DNA of 64,000 nucleotides from Vreelandella olivaria (GCA_004295565.1 AP019416.1:310001-374000); one strand, 5' to 3'; positions 9,368 to 20,664 are shown, counted from the stretch's first letter. The notes: a model not told the origin generated them from the sequence alone. Translations and numbers: made by a program.

Positions 9368-12300
9368 ATGCCTAAGCGTACCGACATCAACTCTATTTTG
9401 ATCATTGGCGCTGGCCCGATTGTGATCGGCCAGGCCTGCGAATTCGACTACTCCGGCGCCCAGGCGTGTAAAGCGCTGCGCGAGGAGGGTTACCGGGTTA
9501 TTTTGGTTAACTCCAACCCCGCCACCATCATGACCGACCCGGCCATGGCCGATGCCACCTACATCGAGCCGATTACCTGGCAGGCGGTGGAGAAGATCAT
9601 TGAGGCAGAGCGACCGGATGCGATTCTGCCCACCATGGGCGGCCAGACGGCGCTGAACTGCGCCCTGGAGCTAGAGAAGCACGGCGTGCTGGAGAAGTTC
9701 GGCGTCGAGATGATCGGTGCCAACGCCGATGCGATTAACATGGCCGAAGACCGCGATCTGTTCGATCAGGCCATGAAGCGCATTGGCTTGGAGTGCCCGA
9801 AAGCGAAAGTCGCCCACACCATGGATGAAGCCTGGGAGATTCAGGCGGAGCTGGGTTTCCCGACGATTATCCGCCCCTCCTACACCATGGGCGGCTCCGG
9901 CGGCGGCGTGGCGTATAACAAGGAAGAGTTCGAAGAGATCTGTACCCGTGGTTTTGAGCTCTCCAACAACCACGAGCTGCTCATCGATGAGTCGCTGCTG
10001 GGGTGGAAAGAGTACGAGATGGAGGTTGTGCGTGACAAAAACGACAACTGCATCATCGTCTGCGCGATTGAGAACTTCGACCCCATGGGTGTGCACACCG
10101 GTGACTCGATCACCGTGGCCCCGGCGCAAACGCTGACTGATAAAGAGTATCAGATCATGCGTGACGCCAGCCTCGCGGTACTGCGCGAGATTGGTGTAGA
10201 GACCGGTGGCTCTAACGTCCAGTTTGGTATGGATCCCAAAACCGGCCGTTTGGTGGTTATTGAGATGAACCCACGGGTGTCGCGCTCCTCAGCGCTGGCC
10301 TCTAAAGCGACCGGTTTCCCGATTGCTAAAATCGCCGCGAAATTGGCGATTGGCTACACCCTGGACGAGCTGCAGAACGATATTACCGGCGGTCAAACGC
10401 CTGCATCGTTTGAGCCTTCTATCGATTACGTGGTCACCAAGATTCCGCGCTTCACCTTCGAGAAATTCCCCCAGGCTAATGATCGCCTGACCACCCAGAT
10501 GAAGTCGGTAGGTGAAGTGATGGCCATTGGCCGTACCTTCCAGGAGTCGCTGCAGAAAGCCCTGCGCGGCCTGGAAACCGGCAACGATGGTCTCGATCCG
10601 ATCATTACCGATTTCACGCCGGACAATATGGCGATTATCCAGGGCGAACTGCAGGCCGCCGGTGCCGAACGTATTTTCTACGTGGCGGACGCCATGCGTT
10701 CCGGCATGAGCGTGGATGAGGTCTTCGCCCTGACCAATATCGACCCTTGGTTCCTGGTGCAGTTGGAAGATCTGGTGCTCACCGAAAACAGCGTCGCCAA
10801 ACGCACGCTGGGCGATTTCTCAGCCCGCGAGCTCTATCAGCTCAAGCGCAAAGGCTTCGGCGATGCGCGCCTGGCCAAGCTGCTGAACGTGACCGAAAAA
10901 GCGTTTCGTCAGACCCGCCAGGCCGCAGGCATTCGCCCGGTCTATAAGCGCGTTGATACCTGTGCGGCGGAGTTTGCCTCCGATACCGCCTATATGTACT
11001 CCACTTACGAAGAGGAGTGCGAAGCGGATGTTTCTGACCGCCAGAAGATCATGGTACTGGGCGGTGGCCCCAACCGGATCGGTCAGGGGATCGAGTTTGA
11101 CTACTGTTGCGTTCACGCCGCCTTCGCCATGCGCGACGACGGCTATGAGACCATTATGGTCAACTGCAACCCGGAAACCGTCTCTACCGACTACGACACT
11201 TCTGATCGTCTCTACTTTGAGCCGGTAACGCTGGAAGACGTGCTGGAAATCGCCGACAAAGAGAAGCCGGTGGGCGTGATCGTTCAGTTCGGTGGTCAGA
11301 CGCCGCTGAAACTGGCCCGTGAGCTAGAGGCTGCCGGTGTGCCGATTATTGGCACCACGCCGGACGCCATCGACCGCGCTGAAGATCGTGAGCGCTTCCA
11401 GGTAATGATCGACAAGCTGGGCCTGAAGCAGCCGCCCAATGCCACGGCGCGCAGCTTTGCGGAAGCCTTCGATAAAGCCGAGGCGATTGGCTACCCGCTG
11501 GTAGTGCGCCCCAGCTACGTACTGGGTGGCCGGGCCATGGAGATCGTCTACGACGCCTCCGAGCTCGAGAATTACATGACTCACGCGGTGAAAGTCTCCA
11601 ACGACTCGCCGGTGCTGCTGGATCACTTCCTTAGTGCGGCGATCGAGATCGATATCGATGCGGTGTCGGATGGTCAGCAGGTGGTGATCGGCGGCATCAT
11701 GCAGCACGTAGAGCAAGCGGGCGTTCACTCCGGCGACTCCGCCTGCGCGCTACCACCATACTCGCTGCCCGCCGATGTGCAGGACGAGATGCGCCATCAG
11801 GTGAAGCAAATGGCCGTTGAGCTGGGCGTGAAAGGCTTAATGAACGTGCAACTGGCCTGGCAGGATGGCGAGATCTACGTGATCGAGGTCAATCCCCGTG
11901 CCTCGCGTACGGTGCCCTTTGTGTCCAAGTGCATCGGCACCTCGCTGGCGCAGATTGCGGCCCGCTGCATGGCCGGTAAGACCCTGGCTGAGCAGGGCTT
12001 TGAAAAGGAGATCGTGCCGCACTTCTATAGTGTTAAAGAGGCGGTCTTCCCGTTCAATAAATTCCCCGGTGTCGACCCGATTCTGTCGCCGGAAATGAAG
12101 TCTACCGGGGAAGTGATGGGCTCCGGCGACACCTTCGCAGAGGCCTTCTTCAAAGCCCAGCTGGGCGCGGGTGAGGCGATTCCGGCGCTAACCGGCGAGC
12201 GTAAAGCGTTCCTCTCTGTGCGCGAACCGGACAAGGCGGGGATTATCGAAGTGGGTCGATCTCTGTTAGCATTAGGCTTTACGCTATGTGCAACACGGGG

Positions 12301-12596
12301 AACAGCGGCTGCGTTGGAAGCTGCCGGGCTTGCCGTTGAGCACGTCAATAAAGTCTACGAAGGTCGTCCCCATATCGTCGATCTGCTTAAGAACGACGAA
12401 ATCGCCTACATTGTGAACACTACTGAAGGTCGTCAGGCTATTAACGACTCTTCGGTCATTCGCCGTACTGCTCTCGCGCAAGGTGCCCTATGCGACCACC
12501 TTGGCGGGCGCTAATGCTGTTTGCATGGCGCTTGAGTACGGTAGGGAGATTACGGTGCGGCGCCTTCAGGATCTGCATGCAGGAGCAAGTCAATGA
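9368..12596 (+). CDS. carB: Carbamoyl-phosphate synthase large subunit, one frameshift near 3' end
   Basis: Synthesises carbamoyl phosphate from bicarbonate, ATP and CarA-derived ammonia. Two homologous ATP-grasp halves are visible: the first begins [21 protein letters not shown], the second [19 protein letters not shown] near residue 560, and the C-terminal MGS-like allosteric domain follows from about residue 940. The ATG at 9368 (MPKRTDIN) is the family start. A GC pair seems to be missing from CGCGC at 12475-12479; restoring it gives the expected [11 protein letters not shown]...[14 protein letters not shown] ending at the TGA 12594-12596 (about 1076 residues), which overlaps the greA ATG. 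Without correction the frame stops early at 12514. Confidence 0.96.
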
Positions 12597-13069
12597 ACAA
12601 GGTCCCGATGACAGTTGCGGGAGAAAGAAGCCTTCGTGAAGAGCTCGACCACCTTAAAAGCGAAGCTCGTCCGCAGGTGATCGCGGCCATCGCCGAAGCG
12701 CGGGAGCACGGCGATCTTAAAGAGAACGCCGAGTACCACGCCGCTCGCGAGCAGCAAGGATTCATCGAAGGGCGCATTCAGGAGATCGAAAGTAAACTCT
12801 CCGTTGCGCAAGTGATTGATGTCACCAAACTGCCGAAAACCGGCAAAGTGATTTTCGGTGTGACCGTATCGCTAATGAATCTGGATACTGATGCGGAAGT
12901 CACTTACCGTATCGTCGGCGAAGACGAGGCGGATATTAAGTCTGGCCGTATCTCGGTCACCTCACCGATTGCCCGTGCCCTGATCGGCAAAGAGGAGGGT
13001 GATGTCGTGGTGGTTAAAACACCCGGCGGTGACGTGGAGTACGAAGTCGGTAGCGTCGAACACGTGTGA
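12593..13069 (+). CDS. greA: Transcription elongation factor GreA
   Basis: Rescues backtracked RNA polymerase by stimulating transcript cleavage through the secondary channel. The 158-residue protein has the N-terminal coiled coil with the [17 protein letters not shown] tip carrying the conserved acidic residues, and a C-terminal FKBP-like domain ([14 protein letters not shown]). The ATG at 12593 overlaps the corrected carB stop (ATGA) and follows AGGAG at 12581-12585, so carA-carB-greA is one transcription unit as in pseudomonads. A bidirectional terminator follows. Confidence 0.97.
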   Translation: MNKVPMTVAGERSLREELDHLKSEARPQVIAAIAEAREHGDLKENAEYHAAREQQGFIEGRIQEIESKLSVAQVIDVTKLPKTGKVIFGVTVSLMNLDTDAEVTYRIVGEDEADIKSGRISVTSPIARALIGKEEGDVVVVKTPGGDVEYEVGSVEHV

Positions 13070-13073
13070 TAAA

Positions 13074-13120
13074 AAACGCCCCTTCGATTGGCCTGCATTA
13101 GGTCGGTCGAAGGGGCGTTT
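13074..13120. terminator. Bidirectional terminator between greA and yhbY
   Basis: Perfect 14-bp stem AAACGCCCCTTCGA (13074-13087) / TCGAAGGGGCGTTT (13107-13120), with an A-run on its left flank that becomes a T-run on the minus strand. It serves the convergent greA and yhbY transcripts. Confidence 0.85.
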
Positions 13121-13139
13121 AGTGCAACGGCGCTCTATT

Positions 13140-13178
13140 TTAAGTGCGCACCTTAAGTGCGTGTCTTAAGTGAGTGCA
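13140..13178 (+). repeat. 13-bp tandem repeat (3 units)
   Basis: Three adjacent units starting TTAAGTG at 13140, 13153 and 13166 (TTAAGTGCGCACC, TTAAGTGCGTGTC, TTAAGTGAGTGCA). It fills the space between the terminator and the end of yhbY. No known element is recognised. Confidence 0.65.
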
Positions 13179-13187
13179 AATTAACGG

Positions 13188-13514
13188 TTAATGCCTGCCG
13201 TGGTGGTTCTCGAAGCGGGTAACGTTAGAGAGTTTCGGGTTCACCTGCGGGTTTCTGCGATAGAGCAGTGCCATTTTGCCAATGGTTTGCACCAGGTCTG
13301 CGCGGCTGTTGGCGATCAGTTCGGCGATCATGGCCGCACGATCGTCACGCTCAGGAAGGGCGAGTTTCACTTTGATCAGTTCGTGATCGGTGAGTGCGCG
13401 GTTGAGTTCTGCGAGCAAATTTTCGGAGACGCCGTTCTCAGAAACGGTGACCACTGGGTTAAGATGGTGGCCAATGCTACGAAATGCTTTCTTTTGTGCC
13501 TGTGACAAGCTCAT
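13188..13514 (-). CDS. yhbY: CRM-domain RNA-binding protein YhbY
   Basis: Small ribosome-associated RNA-binding protein of the CRS1-YhbY family, linked to 50S assembly. The 108-residue sequence contains the diagnostic LNPVVTVSENGVSENLLAELNRAL-type start and the GKMALLYRRNP motif, a variant of the GxxG-containing loop followed by LYR. It is divergent from rlmE, as in most gammaproteobacteria. Complete. Confidence 0.93.
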   Translation of the reverse strand: MSLSQAQKKAFRSIGHHLNPVVTVSENGVSENLLAELNRALTDHELIKVKLALPERDDRAAMIAELIANSRADLVQTIGKMALLYRRNPQVNPKLSNVTRFENHHGRH

Positions 13515-13628
13515 GGTATCTTGCGGTATCCCGGTTAGCGCTTAACGCTCCATCTTACGGTGAAACGTCACCGAGTGAAAGCGATCGCGTGAATGCGCCC
13601 ATCTCTTATTCCAGTGTTAGATTCCCAC

Positions 13629-14275
13629 ATGCAGCAAAAGCCCCCGAACCGAAAACATTCCGTCAGCAAGACCAGCAATAACTGGAAGAAGGAGCATTTT
13701 GACGACCAGTACGTGAAGCAGAGCTGGCAAGATGGCTACCGCTCCCGTGCCAGCTATAAGCTGATTGAGTTGGACGAAAAGGATAAACTGCTGCGCCCTG
13801 GTATGACAGTGATTGATCTGGGCGCCGCCCCCGCGGGTGGAGCCAAATAGCGGCAGAGCGGGTGGGGCCTGAAGGGGTGGTGATTGCCTCTGACATCCTG
13901 GAGATGGATGCGCTAGCAGGTGTGGACTTTATTCAAGGTGATTTCACTGAAGAGGCGGTGCTAGAGGCGATACTAAAACGCCTGGATAATCGCCGGGTAG
14001 ACCTTGTGATGTCGGATATGGCCCCCAATATGAGTGGCATGGCAGCGATTGATCAACCTCAGGCGATGTACCTAGTGGAGCTAGCGTTAGAACTCGCGCG
14101 CGAAACGTTGTCACCTGGTGGTCGGTTTTTAGCTAAAGTGTTCCAGGGGGAAGGGTTTGACGCCTATTTGAAGGAGTTGCGCGGCAGCTTTAACAAGGTA
14201 GTAACCCGTAAGCCAGACGCCTCCCGGGCGCGTTCCCGTGAGGTCTATTTTCTGGCCGAAGGGTTTCGCGGGTGA
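13629..14275 (+). CDS. rlmE: 23S rRNA U2552 2'-O-methyltransferase, one frameshift
   Basis: Heat-shock-associated SAM-dependent methyltransferase (RrmJ/FtsJ) acting on 23S rRNA in the 50S subunit. Visible are [27 protein letters not shown] with the first catalytic Lys, motif I as IDLGAAPGGWS once one base near 13832 is restored, [11 protein letters not shown] with the catalytic Asp, [12 protein letters not shown] with the second Lys, and [10 protein letters not shown] with the Glu. Corrected length is about 215 residues from the ATG at 13629 (family about 209); an in-frame ATG at 13593 is possible, and neither has a clear ribosome site. The neighbour ftsH is the expected partner. Confidence 0.94.
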
Positions 14276-14530
14276 GTCTCCTTAACATGAGACGCTGCCC
14301 GCGTGGTTCATAGCCAAGATTTATCAGCGCGATTGCCAGACAGGCATGCGCAACATGTGTCACATTAGTCGCCATAAGTGCGCGTGACGCAGATGGCCCG
14401 AGGCATAAGACGCTTTGGCAATGGTTGAACGCTTGATGTTGATGTAATGTCTTAATACTAAGCTTATGGGTAGAAGGCTTTATGACGCATCAGCGTTTAA
14501 CTGACAGATTCTTGTAATGAGGGTAGCCCC

Positions 14531-16547
14531 TTGAACGATATGGCGAAGAACCTGATTCTGTGGTTGGTCATCGCGGCCGTCCTACTGACAGTGTTCAATA
14601 ATTTCAGTACGGAAAGCGCACCGCAAAACACAAACTACTCTCAGTTTGTGCAGCAGGTGCAAAATCAGCAGGTACGTAGCGTGACCATCGATGGTTACAC
14701 CATCCGTGGTGAGCGCACGGACGGCTCTCAGTTCCAGACCATCCGCCCCGCGGCGGAGGATCCGAAGCTGATGGACGACCTGCTGAGCAACAATGTGACG
14801 GTAGTAGGCAAAGAGCCAGAACAGCAAAGTATCTGGACGCGGCTGCTTATCGCCAGCTTCCCGATTCTGCTGATTTTGGGCATCTTTATGTTCTTTATGC
14901 GCCAGATGCAGGGCGGTGCCGGTGGTGGTAAAGGTGGCCCGATGAGCTTTGGTAAATCGAAGGCCAAGCTACTCTCTCAGGATCAGATCAAAACCACCTT
15001 TGCCGACGTGGCGGGCTGTGATGAAGCCAAGGAAGAAGTCGAAGAGTTGGTCGACTTCCTGCGTGACCCAACCAAGTTTCAGCGTCTTGGCGGTACGATT
15101 CCCCGCGGCGTATTGATGGTAGGCCCCCCGGGTACCGGTAAAACGCTGCTGGCAAAATCCATTGCCGGTGAAGCGAAAGTGCCGTTTTTCTCCATTTCGG
15201 GTTCTGACTTCGTTGAAATGTTTGTCGGTGTCGGCGCATCCCGTGTGCGTGACATGTTCGAGCAGGCCAAGAAACAGGCGCCGTGCATTATCTTTATCGA
15301 CGAAATCGATGCGGTAGGCCGCTCACGCGGTGCTGGCATGGGTGGCGGTAACGACGAGCGCGAGCAGACATTGAACCAGCTGCTGGTTGAAATGGATGGT
15401 TTTGAAGCCAACGAAGGCGTCATTGTTATTGCCGCGACCAACCGTCCGGACGTACTTGACCCTGCCTTGATGCGCCCTGGCCGTTTTGACCGTCAGGTCA
15501 CCGTCGGCTTGCCGGATATTCGCGGTCGTGAACATATTCTGGGCGTTCACCTGCGTAAGGTGCCGCTGGGTGATGATGTAAAACCGCAGCTGATTGCCCG
15601 CGGTACGCCGGGGTTCTCCGGCGCTGACTTGGCCAACCTGGTTAACGAAGCCGCTCTGTTTGCCGCACGCCGTAACAAGCGCTTGGTCAGCATGGAAGAG
15701 CTGGAGCTCGCCAAGGACAAGATCATGATGGGCGCTGAGCGCAAATCGATGGTCATGACCGACAAAGAGAAGCTCAATACGGCTTACCATGAGTCAGGCC
15801 ACGCGATTATCGGTCTGGTCGTGCCTTCCCATGACCCGGTCTATAAGGTAACGATTATTCCCCGCGGCCGCGCCTTTGGGGGTCACCATGTTCCTGCCGG
15901 AAGAGGATCGCTACAGCCTCTCCCGTCAGCAAATTCTGGGGCAAATCTGCTCGCTGTTTGGCGGCCGTATTGCCGAAGAGATGACGCTAGGCCCGAACGG
16001 TGTGACCACGGGTGCCTCTAACGACATTAAGCGCGCTACTGAGCTGGCCCACAATATGGTCGCCAAGTGGGGCTTGTCGGAGGAAATGGGGCCGATCATG
16101 TACGACGAGGATGAGTCGCATCAGTTCCTCGGTGGCCCGGGCCAGAGTGGCGGCAAGATGAAGTCGGGTGATACCACGACGCGTCTTGATAAGGAAGTGC
16201 GCAAAATCATCGACGATTGCTACGAGCAGGCGCGCCAGATCCTGACCGATAATCGCGATAAGCTGGATGCCATGGCCGAAGCGCTGATGAAGTACGAGAC
16301 CATCGATGCCGCGCAGTTGAAGGACATCATGGAAGGTCGTGAGCCGCGCCCGCCGGAAGGCTGGGACGACGGTGACTCATCCGGTGGTGGTACGCCCATC
16401 AATGATGATAAGCAGAAGACAAAGGCCGAAGACGATGCCTCTAGCACGTCAGGCAGCGATGCTTCTGGAGGTGGTGATGGCGAAGAGGATGACGACGAGC
16501 CGCGTCGCCGTCCCTCAGACCCGCTAGGCGGCCCTGCTGGCCCATAA
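14531..16547 (+). CDS. ftsH: ATP-dependent zinc metalloprotease FtsH, one frameshift
   Basis: Membrane-anchored AAA+ protease that degrades LpxC, sigma-32 and damaged membrane proteins. Two N-terminal membrane helices (about residues 6-24 and 98-117) flank a periplasmic domain. Walker A GPPGTGKT, Walker [12 protein letters not shown], the second region of homology ([20 protein letters not shown]) and the zinc motif HESGH are present. An extra T at 15875 shifts the frame just before [14 protein letters not shown]. The TTG start at 14531 gives [11 protein letters not shown], the usual pseudomonad N-terminus, after GAGGGT. The C-terminal 60 residues are an acidic, Gly/Ser/Asp-rich tail. Corrected length about 671. 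Confidence 0.97.
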
Positions 16548-16570
16548 CCGCCAGTCATTCCCTATGAGGC

Positions 16571-16600
16571 AAAAGGCGCCCCGTCATGGGGCGCCTTTTT
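16571..16600 (+). terminator. Rho-independent terminator after ftsH
   Basis: Stem AAAGGCGCCCC (16572-16582) / GGGGCGCCTTT (16588-16598) with a 5-base loop, followed by Ts to 16600. Confidence 0.9.
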
Positions 16601-16653
16601 GGTATGCTGTGTTCACATCACTGCAATGTTTCTTTTCTTGATCAGGCTGCAGC

Positions 16654-17566
16654 ATGAAATCAATTCTGGATACGTCCTCGACACGAAGCGCAGAAAGCGC
16701 GTTCCAGCTGCGTTGCGGACGCCATCTGCTGGATCTCTCTTTCCCCGTGTGATGGGCATTCTCAATGTGACCCCTGACTCCTTTTCCGATGGTGGGCAGC
16801 ATGTAGCGTTGGATGACGCGCTGCGCCACGCTGAGCGGATGCTGGCTGAAGGGGCGGCAATGATAGACGTGGGCGGCGAGTCGACCCGCCCTGGGGCTAC
16901 CCCGGTTAGCGCCCAGGAGGAGTTGGATCGGGTAGCGCCGGTAGTGGAAGTTCTGGTGCGCGAGCTGGATGCGTTGGTGTCGGTAGATACCAGTTGCCCA
17001 ACGGTGATACGCGAGGCGAGCGAGTTGGGCGCGGGTATGATTAACGATGTCCGCGCATTAGAGCGCGAAGGGGCCCTGCTGGCTGCAGTGGGGAGTGGCT
17101 TGCCCATTTGCTTGATGCATCGCCAGGGCGAGCCCCAGGATATGCAGCAGGCACCCGCTTATCAGCGTCCGATTGAAGATGAAGTGACGGATTATTTGGC
17201 CCGTCGGGTTGCCGAGTGCGAGGCGGCCGGTCTGCGCCGCAATCGTCTATTGATTGACCCTGGTTTTGGCTTCGGCAAAACCGTCGAACACAATCTACGC
17301 TTACTCAAATACATGGAGTCTCTGCAATCGCTGGAGCTTCCCGTGCTGGTGGGTATGTCACGCAAAAGCATGATTGGCAAAGTGTTGGGCCGCCCGGTAG
17401 AGGAGCGTCTCTCCGGGGGTTAGCGCTCGCCGCCATGGCGGTGGAGCGTGGGGCAAATATTTTGCGCGTGCACGATGTGGCTGAGACGGTGGATGCGGTC
17501 AATATGGCGTGGGCGGTACTACAAGAAGGCTGCGAGCCGCCGCTAAACAAGGAGTTCGACGCATGA
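16654..17566 (+). CDS. folP: Dihydropteroate synthase, two frameshifts
   Basis: Condenses p-aminobenzoate with hydroxymethyl-dihydropterin diphosphate in folate synthesis; sulfonamide target. The ATG at 16654 gives an N-terminus ending [12 protein letters not shown] that joins [17 protein letters not shown] after restoring a C in 16743-16746. [24 protein letters not shown] and VGMSRKSMI are present. A lost G in 17415-17419 hides the C-terminus ([20 protein letters not shown]...), which ends at TGA 17564-17566 and overlaps the glmM start by four bases. Corrected length about 304 residues (family about 280). ftsH-folP-glmM order is conserved in gammaproteobacteria. Confidence 0.95.
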
Positions 17567-18912
17567 CAAGGCGCTATTTTGGAACGGATGGCATTCGCGG
17601 GACGGTGGGGAAATCACCGATTACCGCTGACTTTATGCTCAAGTTGGGCTGGGCGGCGGGACAAGTGCTGCGCCGGGATAAAGGGCGAACGCGGGTGCTG
17701 ATCGGTAAGGATACGCGGATCTCCGGCTATATGTTCGAGTCCGCCCTGGAGGCAGGGCTTTCGGCGGCGGGTGTCGATGTATCGCTGTTAGGGCCAATGC
17801 CTACGCCAGGTATTGCCTACTTAACCCGCACATTCCGTGCCGATGCAGGCATTGTCATTTCGGCATCGCATAATCCGTTTGATGATAACGGCATCAAGTT
17901 CTTCTCCGCCGAGGGTAAGAAACTCCCTGATGAGACGGAAGATCGCATTGAAGCGATGCTGGAGGCGCCGCTGACTACGGCGGAGGCCGCCCAGTTGGGT
18001 AAGGCAACCCGTATCGACGACGCCGCGGGCCGCTACATCGAGTTCTGCAAATCGACACTGCCCGATCGGCTTAGCCTTCATGGGCTCAGAATCGTTCTGG
18101 ATTGTGCTCACGGCGCCACTTACCATATTGCCCCCAATGTGTTTCGCGAGCTGGGAGCCGACGTTACCACCATTGGCTCGGCGCCTGATGGGTTGAACAT
18201 TAACCAGCAGGTAGGCTCTACCCATCCTGCTGCACTGCGCGCTGCCGTTATTCAACAGAATGCGGATTTGGGGATCGCCTTTGATGGTGACGGCGACCGC
18301 GTGCTTCTGGTAGACGGCGACGGGCGTGAAGTGGACGGCGACGATATTCTCTACCTGATTGCCCGCGATCGCCGTGAGCGTGGTCTGCTTCAAGGCGGTG
18401 TAGTGGGCACGCTGATGTCTAACTTTGGCTTGGCGATGGCGCTGGATAAGCTGGGGATTCCCTTTGAGCGCGCTAAAGTCGGTGACCGCTTTGTGATGGA
18501 GCGCATGGCCGCCAATGGTTGGGAGTTGGGCGGAGAGTCGTCGGGGCATATTGTCTGTGGTCATGTGCAGACCACCGGGGACGGGGTCGTCTCTGCGCTG
18601 CAGGTGCTGGCGCTAATGATGCGCGAGCAGAAGAGTCTGCCGACACTGTTAAAAGAGCTGGAGAAAGTCCCTCAGGCGCTGGTTAATGTGCGTTTGCCCG
18701 CGGGCACCAGCGCCAACGAAGTGATGGCCTCTGCGCCACTTCAACAGGCGGTAGCTGCGTTAGAGCACGAGTTAGGCGATGAGGGCCGCGTGTTGCTGCG
18801 TCCGTCAGGTACTGAGCCGCTCATCCGTGTGATGGTGGAAGGACGTGCCCATTTGGATGTCGATCAATTGGCGCATAGCTTGGCCGACCAGGTGCAAGCA
18901 CTACTTAATTAA
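17563..18912 (+). CDS. glmM: Phosphoglucosamine mutase
   Basis: Interconverts glucosamine-6-phosphate and glucosamine-1-phosphate for UDP-GlcNAc, peptidoglycan and LPS synthesis. The 449-residue protein starts [16 protein letters not shown], contains the phosphoserine loop [15 protein letters not shown] (about residues 96-110), the metal-binding DGDGDR loop (about 241-246), the sugar loop GGESSGH and the phosphate loop [12 protein letters not shown] near the C-terminus. The start at 17563 is chosen for AAGGAG at 17549-17554 and the ATGA overlap with folP. Uninterrupted. Confidence 0.98.
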   Translation: MTRRYFGTDGIRGTVGKSPITADFMLKLGWAAGQVLRRDKGRTRVLIGKDTRISGYMFESALEAGLSAAGVDVSLLGPMPTPGIAYLTRTFRADAGIVISASHNPFDDNGIKFFSAEGKKLPDETEDRIEAMLEAPLTTAEAAQLGKATRIDDAAGRYIEFCKSTLPDRLSLHGLRIVLDCAHGATYHIAPNVFRELGADVTTIGSAPDGLNINQQVGSTHPAALRAAVIQQNADLGIAFDGDGDRVLLVDGDGREVDGDDILYLIARDRRERGLLQGGVVGTLMSNFGLAMALDKLGIPFERAKVGDRFVMERMAANGWELGGESSGHIVCGHVQTTGDGVVSALQVLALMMREQKSLPTLLKELEKVPQALVNVRLPAGTSANEVMASAPLQQAVAALEHELGDEGRVLLRPSGTEPLIRVMVEGRAHLDVDQLAHSLADQVQALLN

Positions 18913-19033
18913 ATGTGTTCAGCTAACCGGTTCAGTAAACAGGTTGGGGAAACCCAGCCTGTCACTATAACAGCGGTTGTCTTGACAAGGCCGCTCCTAT
19001 ACCATTTCGCTCCACCTTGAGTGAGGAGAGTCG

Positions 19034-19783
19034 ATGCGTACGCCTTTAATCGCCGGCAACTGGAAAATGAACGGTTCCGTGGCGTTGATCAATGAGTTCG
19101 GCCAGGCCTTCTCTGCCGCCGTATCGCCAACGAACGTGGATGTGGTTATTATTCCGCCGTTTCCCTATTTGGATGCGGCGCGCCATGCGTTTGAAGGGAC
19201 GGTGCTGTCGTTAGGCGCACAAACATTGAATCCCATTCACTCTGGGGCGCATACCGGTGAAGTCAGTGGTCGCATGCTAAAAGAGTTTGCGGTCTCTTAT
19301 GTGTTGGTGGGGCACTCCGAGCGACGCCAGCTCTACAAAGAGAACGATGAACAAATTTTAGCGCGCCTTTTGGCAGCCTTAAGTGTTGATCTCAAGCCGA
19401 TCCTTTGTGTAGGGGAGTCTCTAGAGGAGCGCGACGCAGGCCGCACGATGGATGTAGTGCTTCGTCAAGTGGGCTATGTAATGTCTCGCCTAGAGCCCGA
19501 TCAACGCAAGCAGGTCGTGATTGCCTACGAGCCCGTTTGGGCCATTGGCACTGGGCGTACGGCCAGCCCTGAGCAGGCCCAGGAAGTGATGGCAGGCATC
19601 CGTGCCTACCAAGCGGGTTTCGATAAGGGGCTCGCTGAGCAACTGCGCTTGCTTTACGGTGGCAGCATGAATGCAAGCAATGCGGCTGAGCTGCTCGCTC
19701 AGCCAGATATCGACGGCGGTCTAGTGGGCGGAGCCTCACTCAAGATCGATGATTTTTATGCCATTTGTCAGTCAGCAGGATAA
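19034..19783 (+). CDS. tpiA: Triose-phosphate isomerase
   Basis: Interconverts dihydroxyacetone phosphate and glyceraldehyde-3-phosphate in glycolysis/gluconeogenesis. The 249-residue TIM barrel shows AGNWKMNGS (Asn, Lys), the catalytic His in [11 protein letters not shown] and the catalytic Glu in [16 protein letters not shown], and ends with [12 protein letters not shown] and [14 protein letters not shown] at 19022-19027 precedes the ATG. It is separated from secG by only four bases, so the two are co-transcribed. Confidence 0.98.
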   Translation: MRTPLIAGNWKMNGSVALINEFGQAFSAAVSPTNVDVVIIPPFPYLDAARHAFEGTVLSLGAQTLNPIHSGAHTGEVSGRMLKEFAVSYVLVGHSERRQLYKENDEQILARLLAALSVDLKPILCVGESLEERDAGRTMDVVLRQVGYVMSRLEPDQRKQVVIAYEPVWAIGTGRTASPEQAQEVMAGIRAYQAGFDKGLAEQLRLLYGGSMNASNAAELLAQPDIDGGLVGGASLKIDDFYAICQSAG

Positions 19784-19787
19784 CGCC

Positions 19788-20147
19788 ATGCAAGTTGCAA
19801 TTCTTATGATCCATGTGGTGATTGCGGTCGCCCTGGTGGTACTCATTCTGCTTCAGCAGGGTAAAGGTGCCGAGGCCGGCGCTGCCTTCGGGGGCGGTGC
19901 TTCCCAAACGGTATTTGGTTCGCGGGGCAGCGGTAACTTCCTGTCGCGCACGACGGCTGTGTTGGCGGCGGGCTTTTTCGTCACCTCGATGGCGTTGGCT
20001 TATTTTGCTACCCAGGCAGGCCAAGCGCCAGAAGCCGGGATTCCCGACTCGCGTCTGATCGAGCAGCAGCAAAGCGTTCCAACGCTTGACGACAGGCCTG
20101 CAGACGTGGATAATGCCGCGCCAGTGCTAGAGGAAAGCAGCGAGTAA
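19788..20147 (+). CDS. secG: Preprotein translocase subunit SecG
   Basis: Auxiliary inner-membrane subunit of the SecYEG channel. The 119-residue protein has two hydrophobic helices ([20 protein letters not shown] near the N-terminus, then [18 protein letters not shown]) separated by the conserved [20 protein letters not shown] loop, and an acidic tail. The ATG at 19788 follows GCAGGA at 19775-19780, four bases after the tpiA stop. The gene order tpiA-secG-tRNA-Leu is the gammaproteobacterial norm. Confidence 0.96.
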   Translation: MQVAILMIHVVIAVALVVLILLQQGKGAEAGAAFGGGASQTVFGSRGSGNFLSRTTAVLAAGFFVTSMALAYFATQAGQAPEAGIPDSRLIEQQQSVPTLDDRPADVDNAAPVLEESSE

Positions 20148-20175
20148 GTAGCTGTCTGTTTTTAGCCTCCCTGTT

Positions 20176-20261
20176 GCCGAAGTGGTGGAATTGGTAGACA
20201 CGCTATCTTGAGGGGTAGTGACCGTATGGTCGTGCGGGTTCAAGTCCCGCCTTCGGCACCA
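20176..20261 (+). tRNA. tRNA-Leu (anticodon GAG), one base short
   Basis: Acceptor GCCGAAG (20176-20182) pairs with CTTCGGC (20251-20257), CCA is encoded (20259-20261), and the long variable arm of class II tRNAs is present. The anticodon GAG is at 20210-20212. The anticodon stem 5' strand CTATC needs GGTAG on the 3' side after a seven-base loop, which requires five Gs; only four are present at 20212-20215. The gene is 86 bases where E. coli leuU has 87. The missing G fits the homopolymer error pattern of this window. Confidence 0.93.
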
Positions 20262-20378
20262 TCTGTTTTGCTGGCTCACCAGCTTCCCAGAACGTTTCTT
20301 TTGTTACCAGAATGCCAAGCTTGGCACCTGAGGCGAAAAAGACAGCTTTAAGTAAGTGGTTCTTGAAGCAAGTAGTTC

Positions 20379-20407
20379 TTGACGTAAGTGGCTTTAGTGT
20401 CTATTAT
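20379..20407 (+). promoter_or_regulatory. Sigma-70 promoter for metY/rimP-nusA-infB
   Basis: TTGACG (20379-20384), 17-base spacer, TATTAT (20402-20407), 16 bases before the initiator tRNA. The -35 lies in a 16-bp imperfect direct repeat (AAGTGGTTCTTGAAGC then AAGTAGTTCTTGACGT from about 20355). Confidence 0.7.
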
Positions 20408-20423
20408 CGTCGACCTAGATTGA

Positions 20424-20500
<77 letters not shown>

Positions 20501-20634
20501 TTTTCTAGTAACGTGTTCTAGATTGTTATTTTGAAGTTATTTAGAAAATAACAGTCGTTTCAGGCGCAGCCTGTTACATGTTGCTAAGACGGTACTGGAA
20601 GTAGTACTTAAGAAATGGTACACAGGTTTCTTTC

Positions 20635-20664
20635 AAAAGCCCCTTCCAGTGAAGGGGCTTTTTG
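20635..20664 (+). terminator. Terminator after metY
   Basis: Stem AAAGCCCCTTC (20636-20646) / GAAGGGGCTTT (20651-20661) with loop CAGT and a T-run. It lies between the initiator tRNA and rimP, so rimP-nusA-infB expression relies on read-through or another promoter. Confidence 0.88.

Noticed and set aside
18982-19003. TTGACA and TATACC ahead of tpiA as a promoter pair.
   Set aside because: The spacer is only ten bases, too short for sigma-70.
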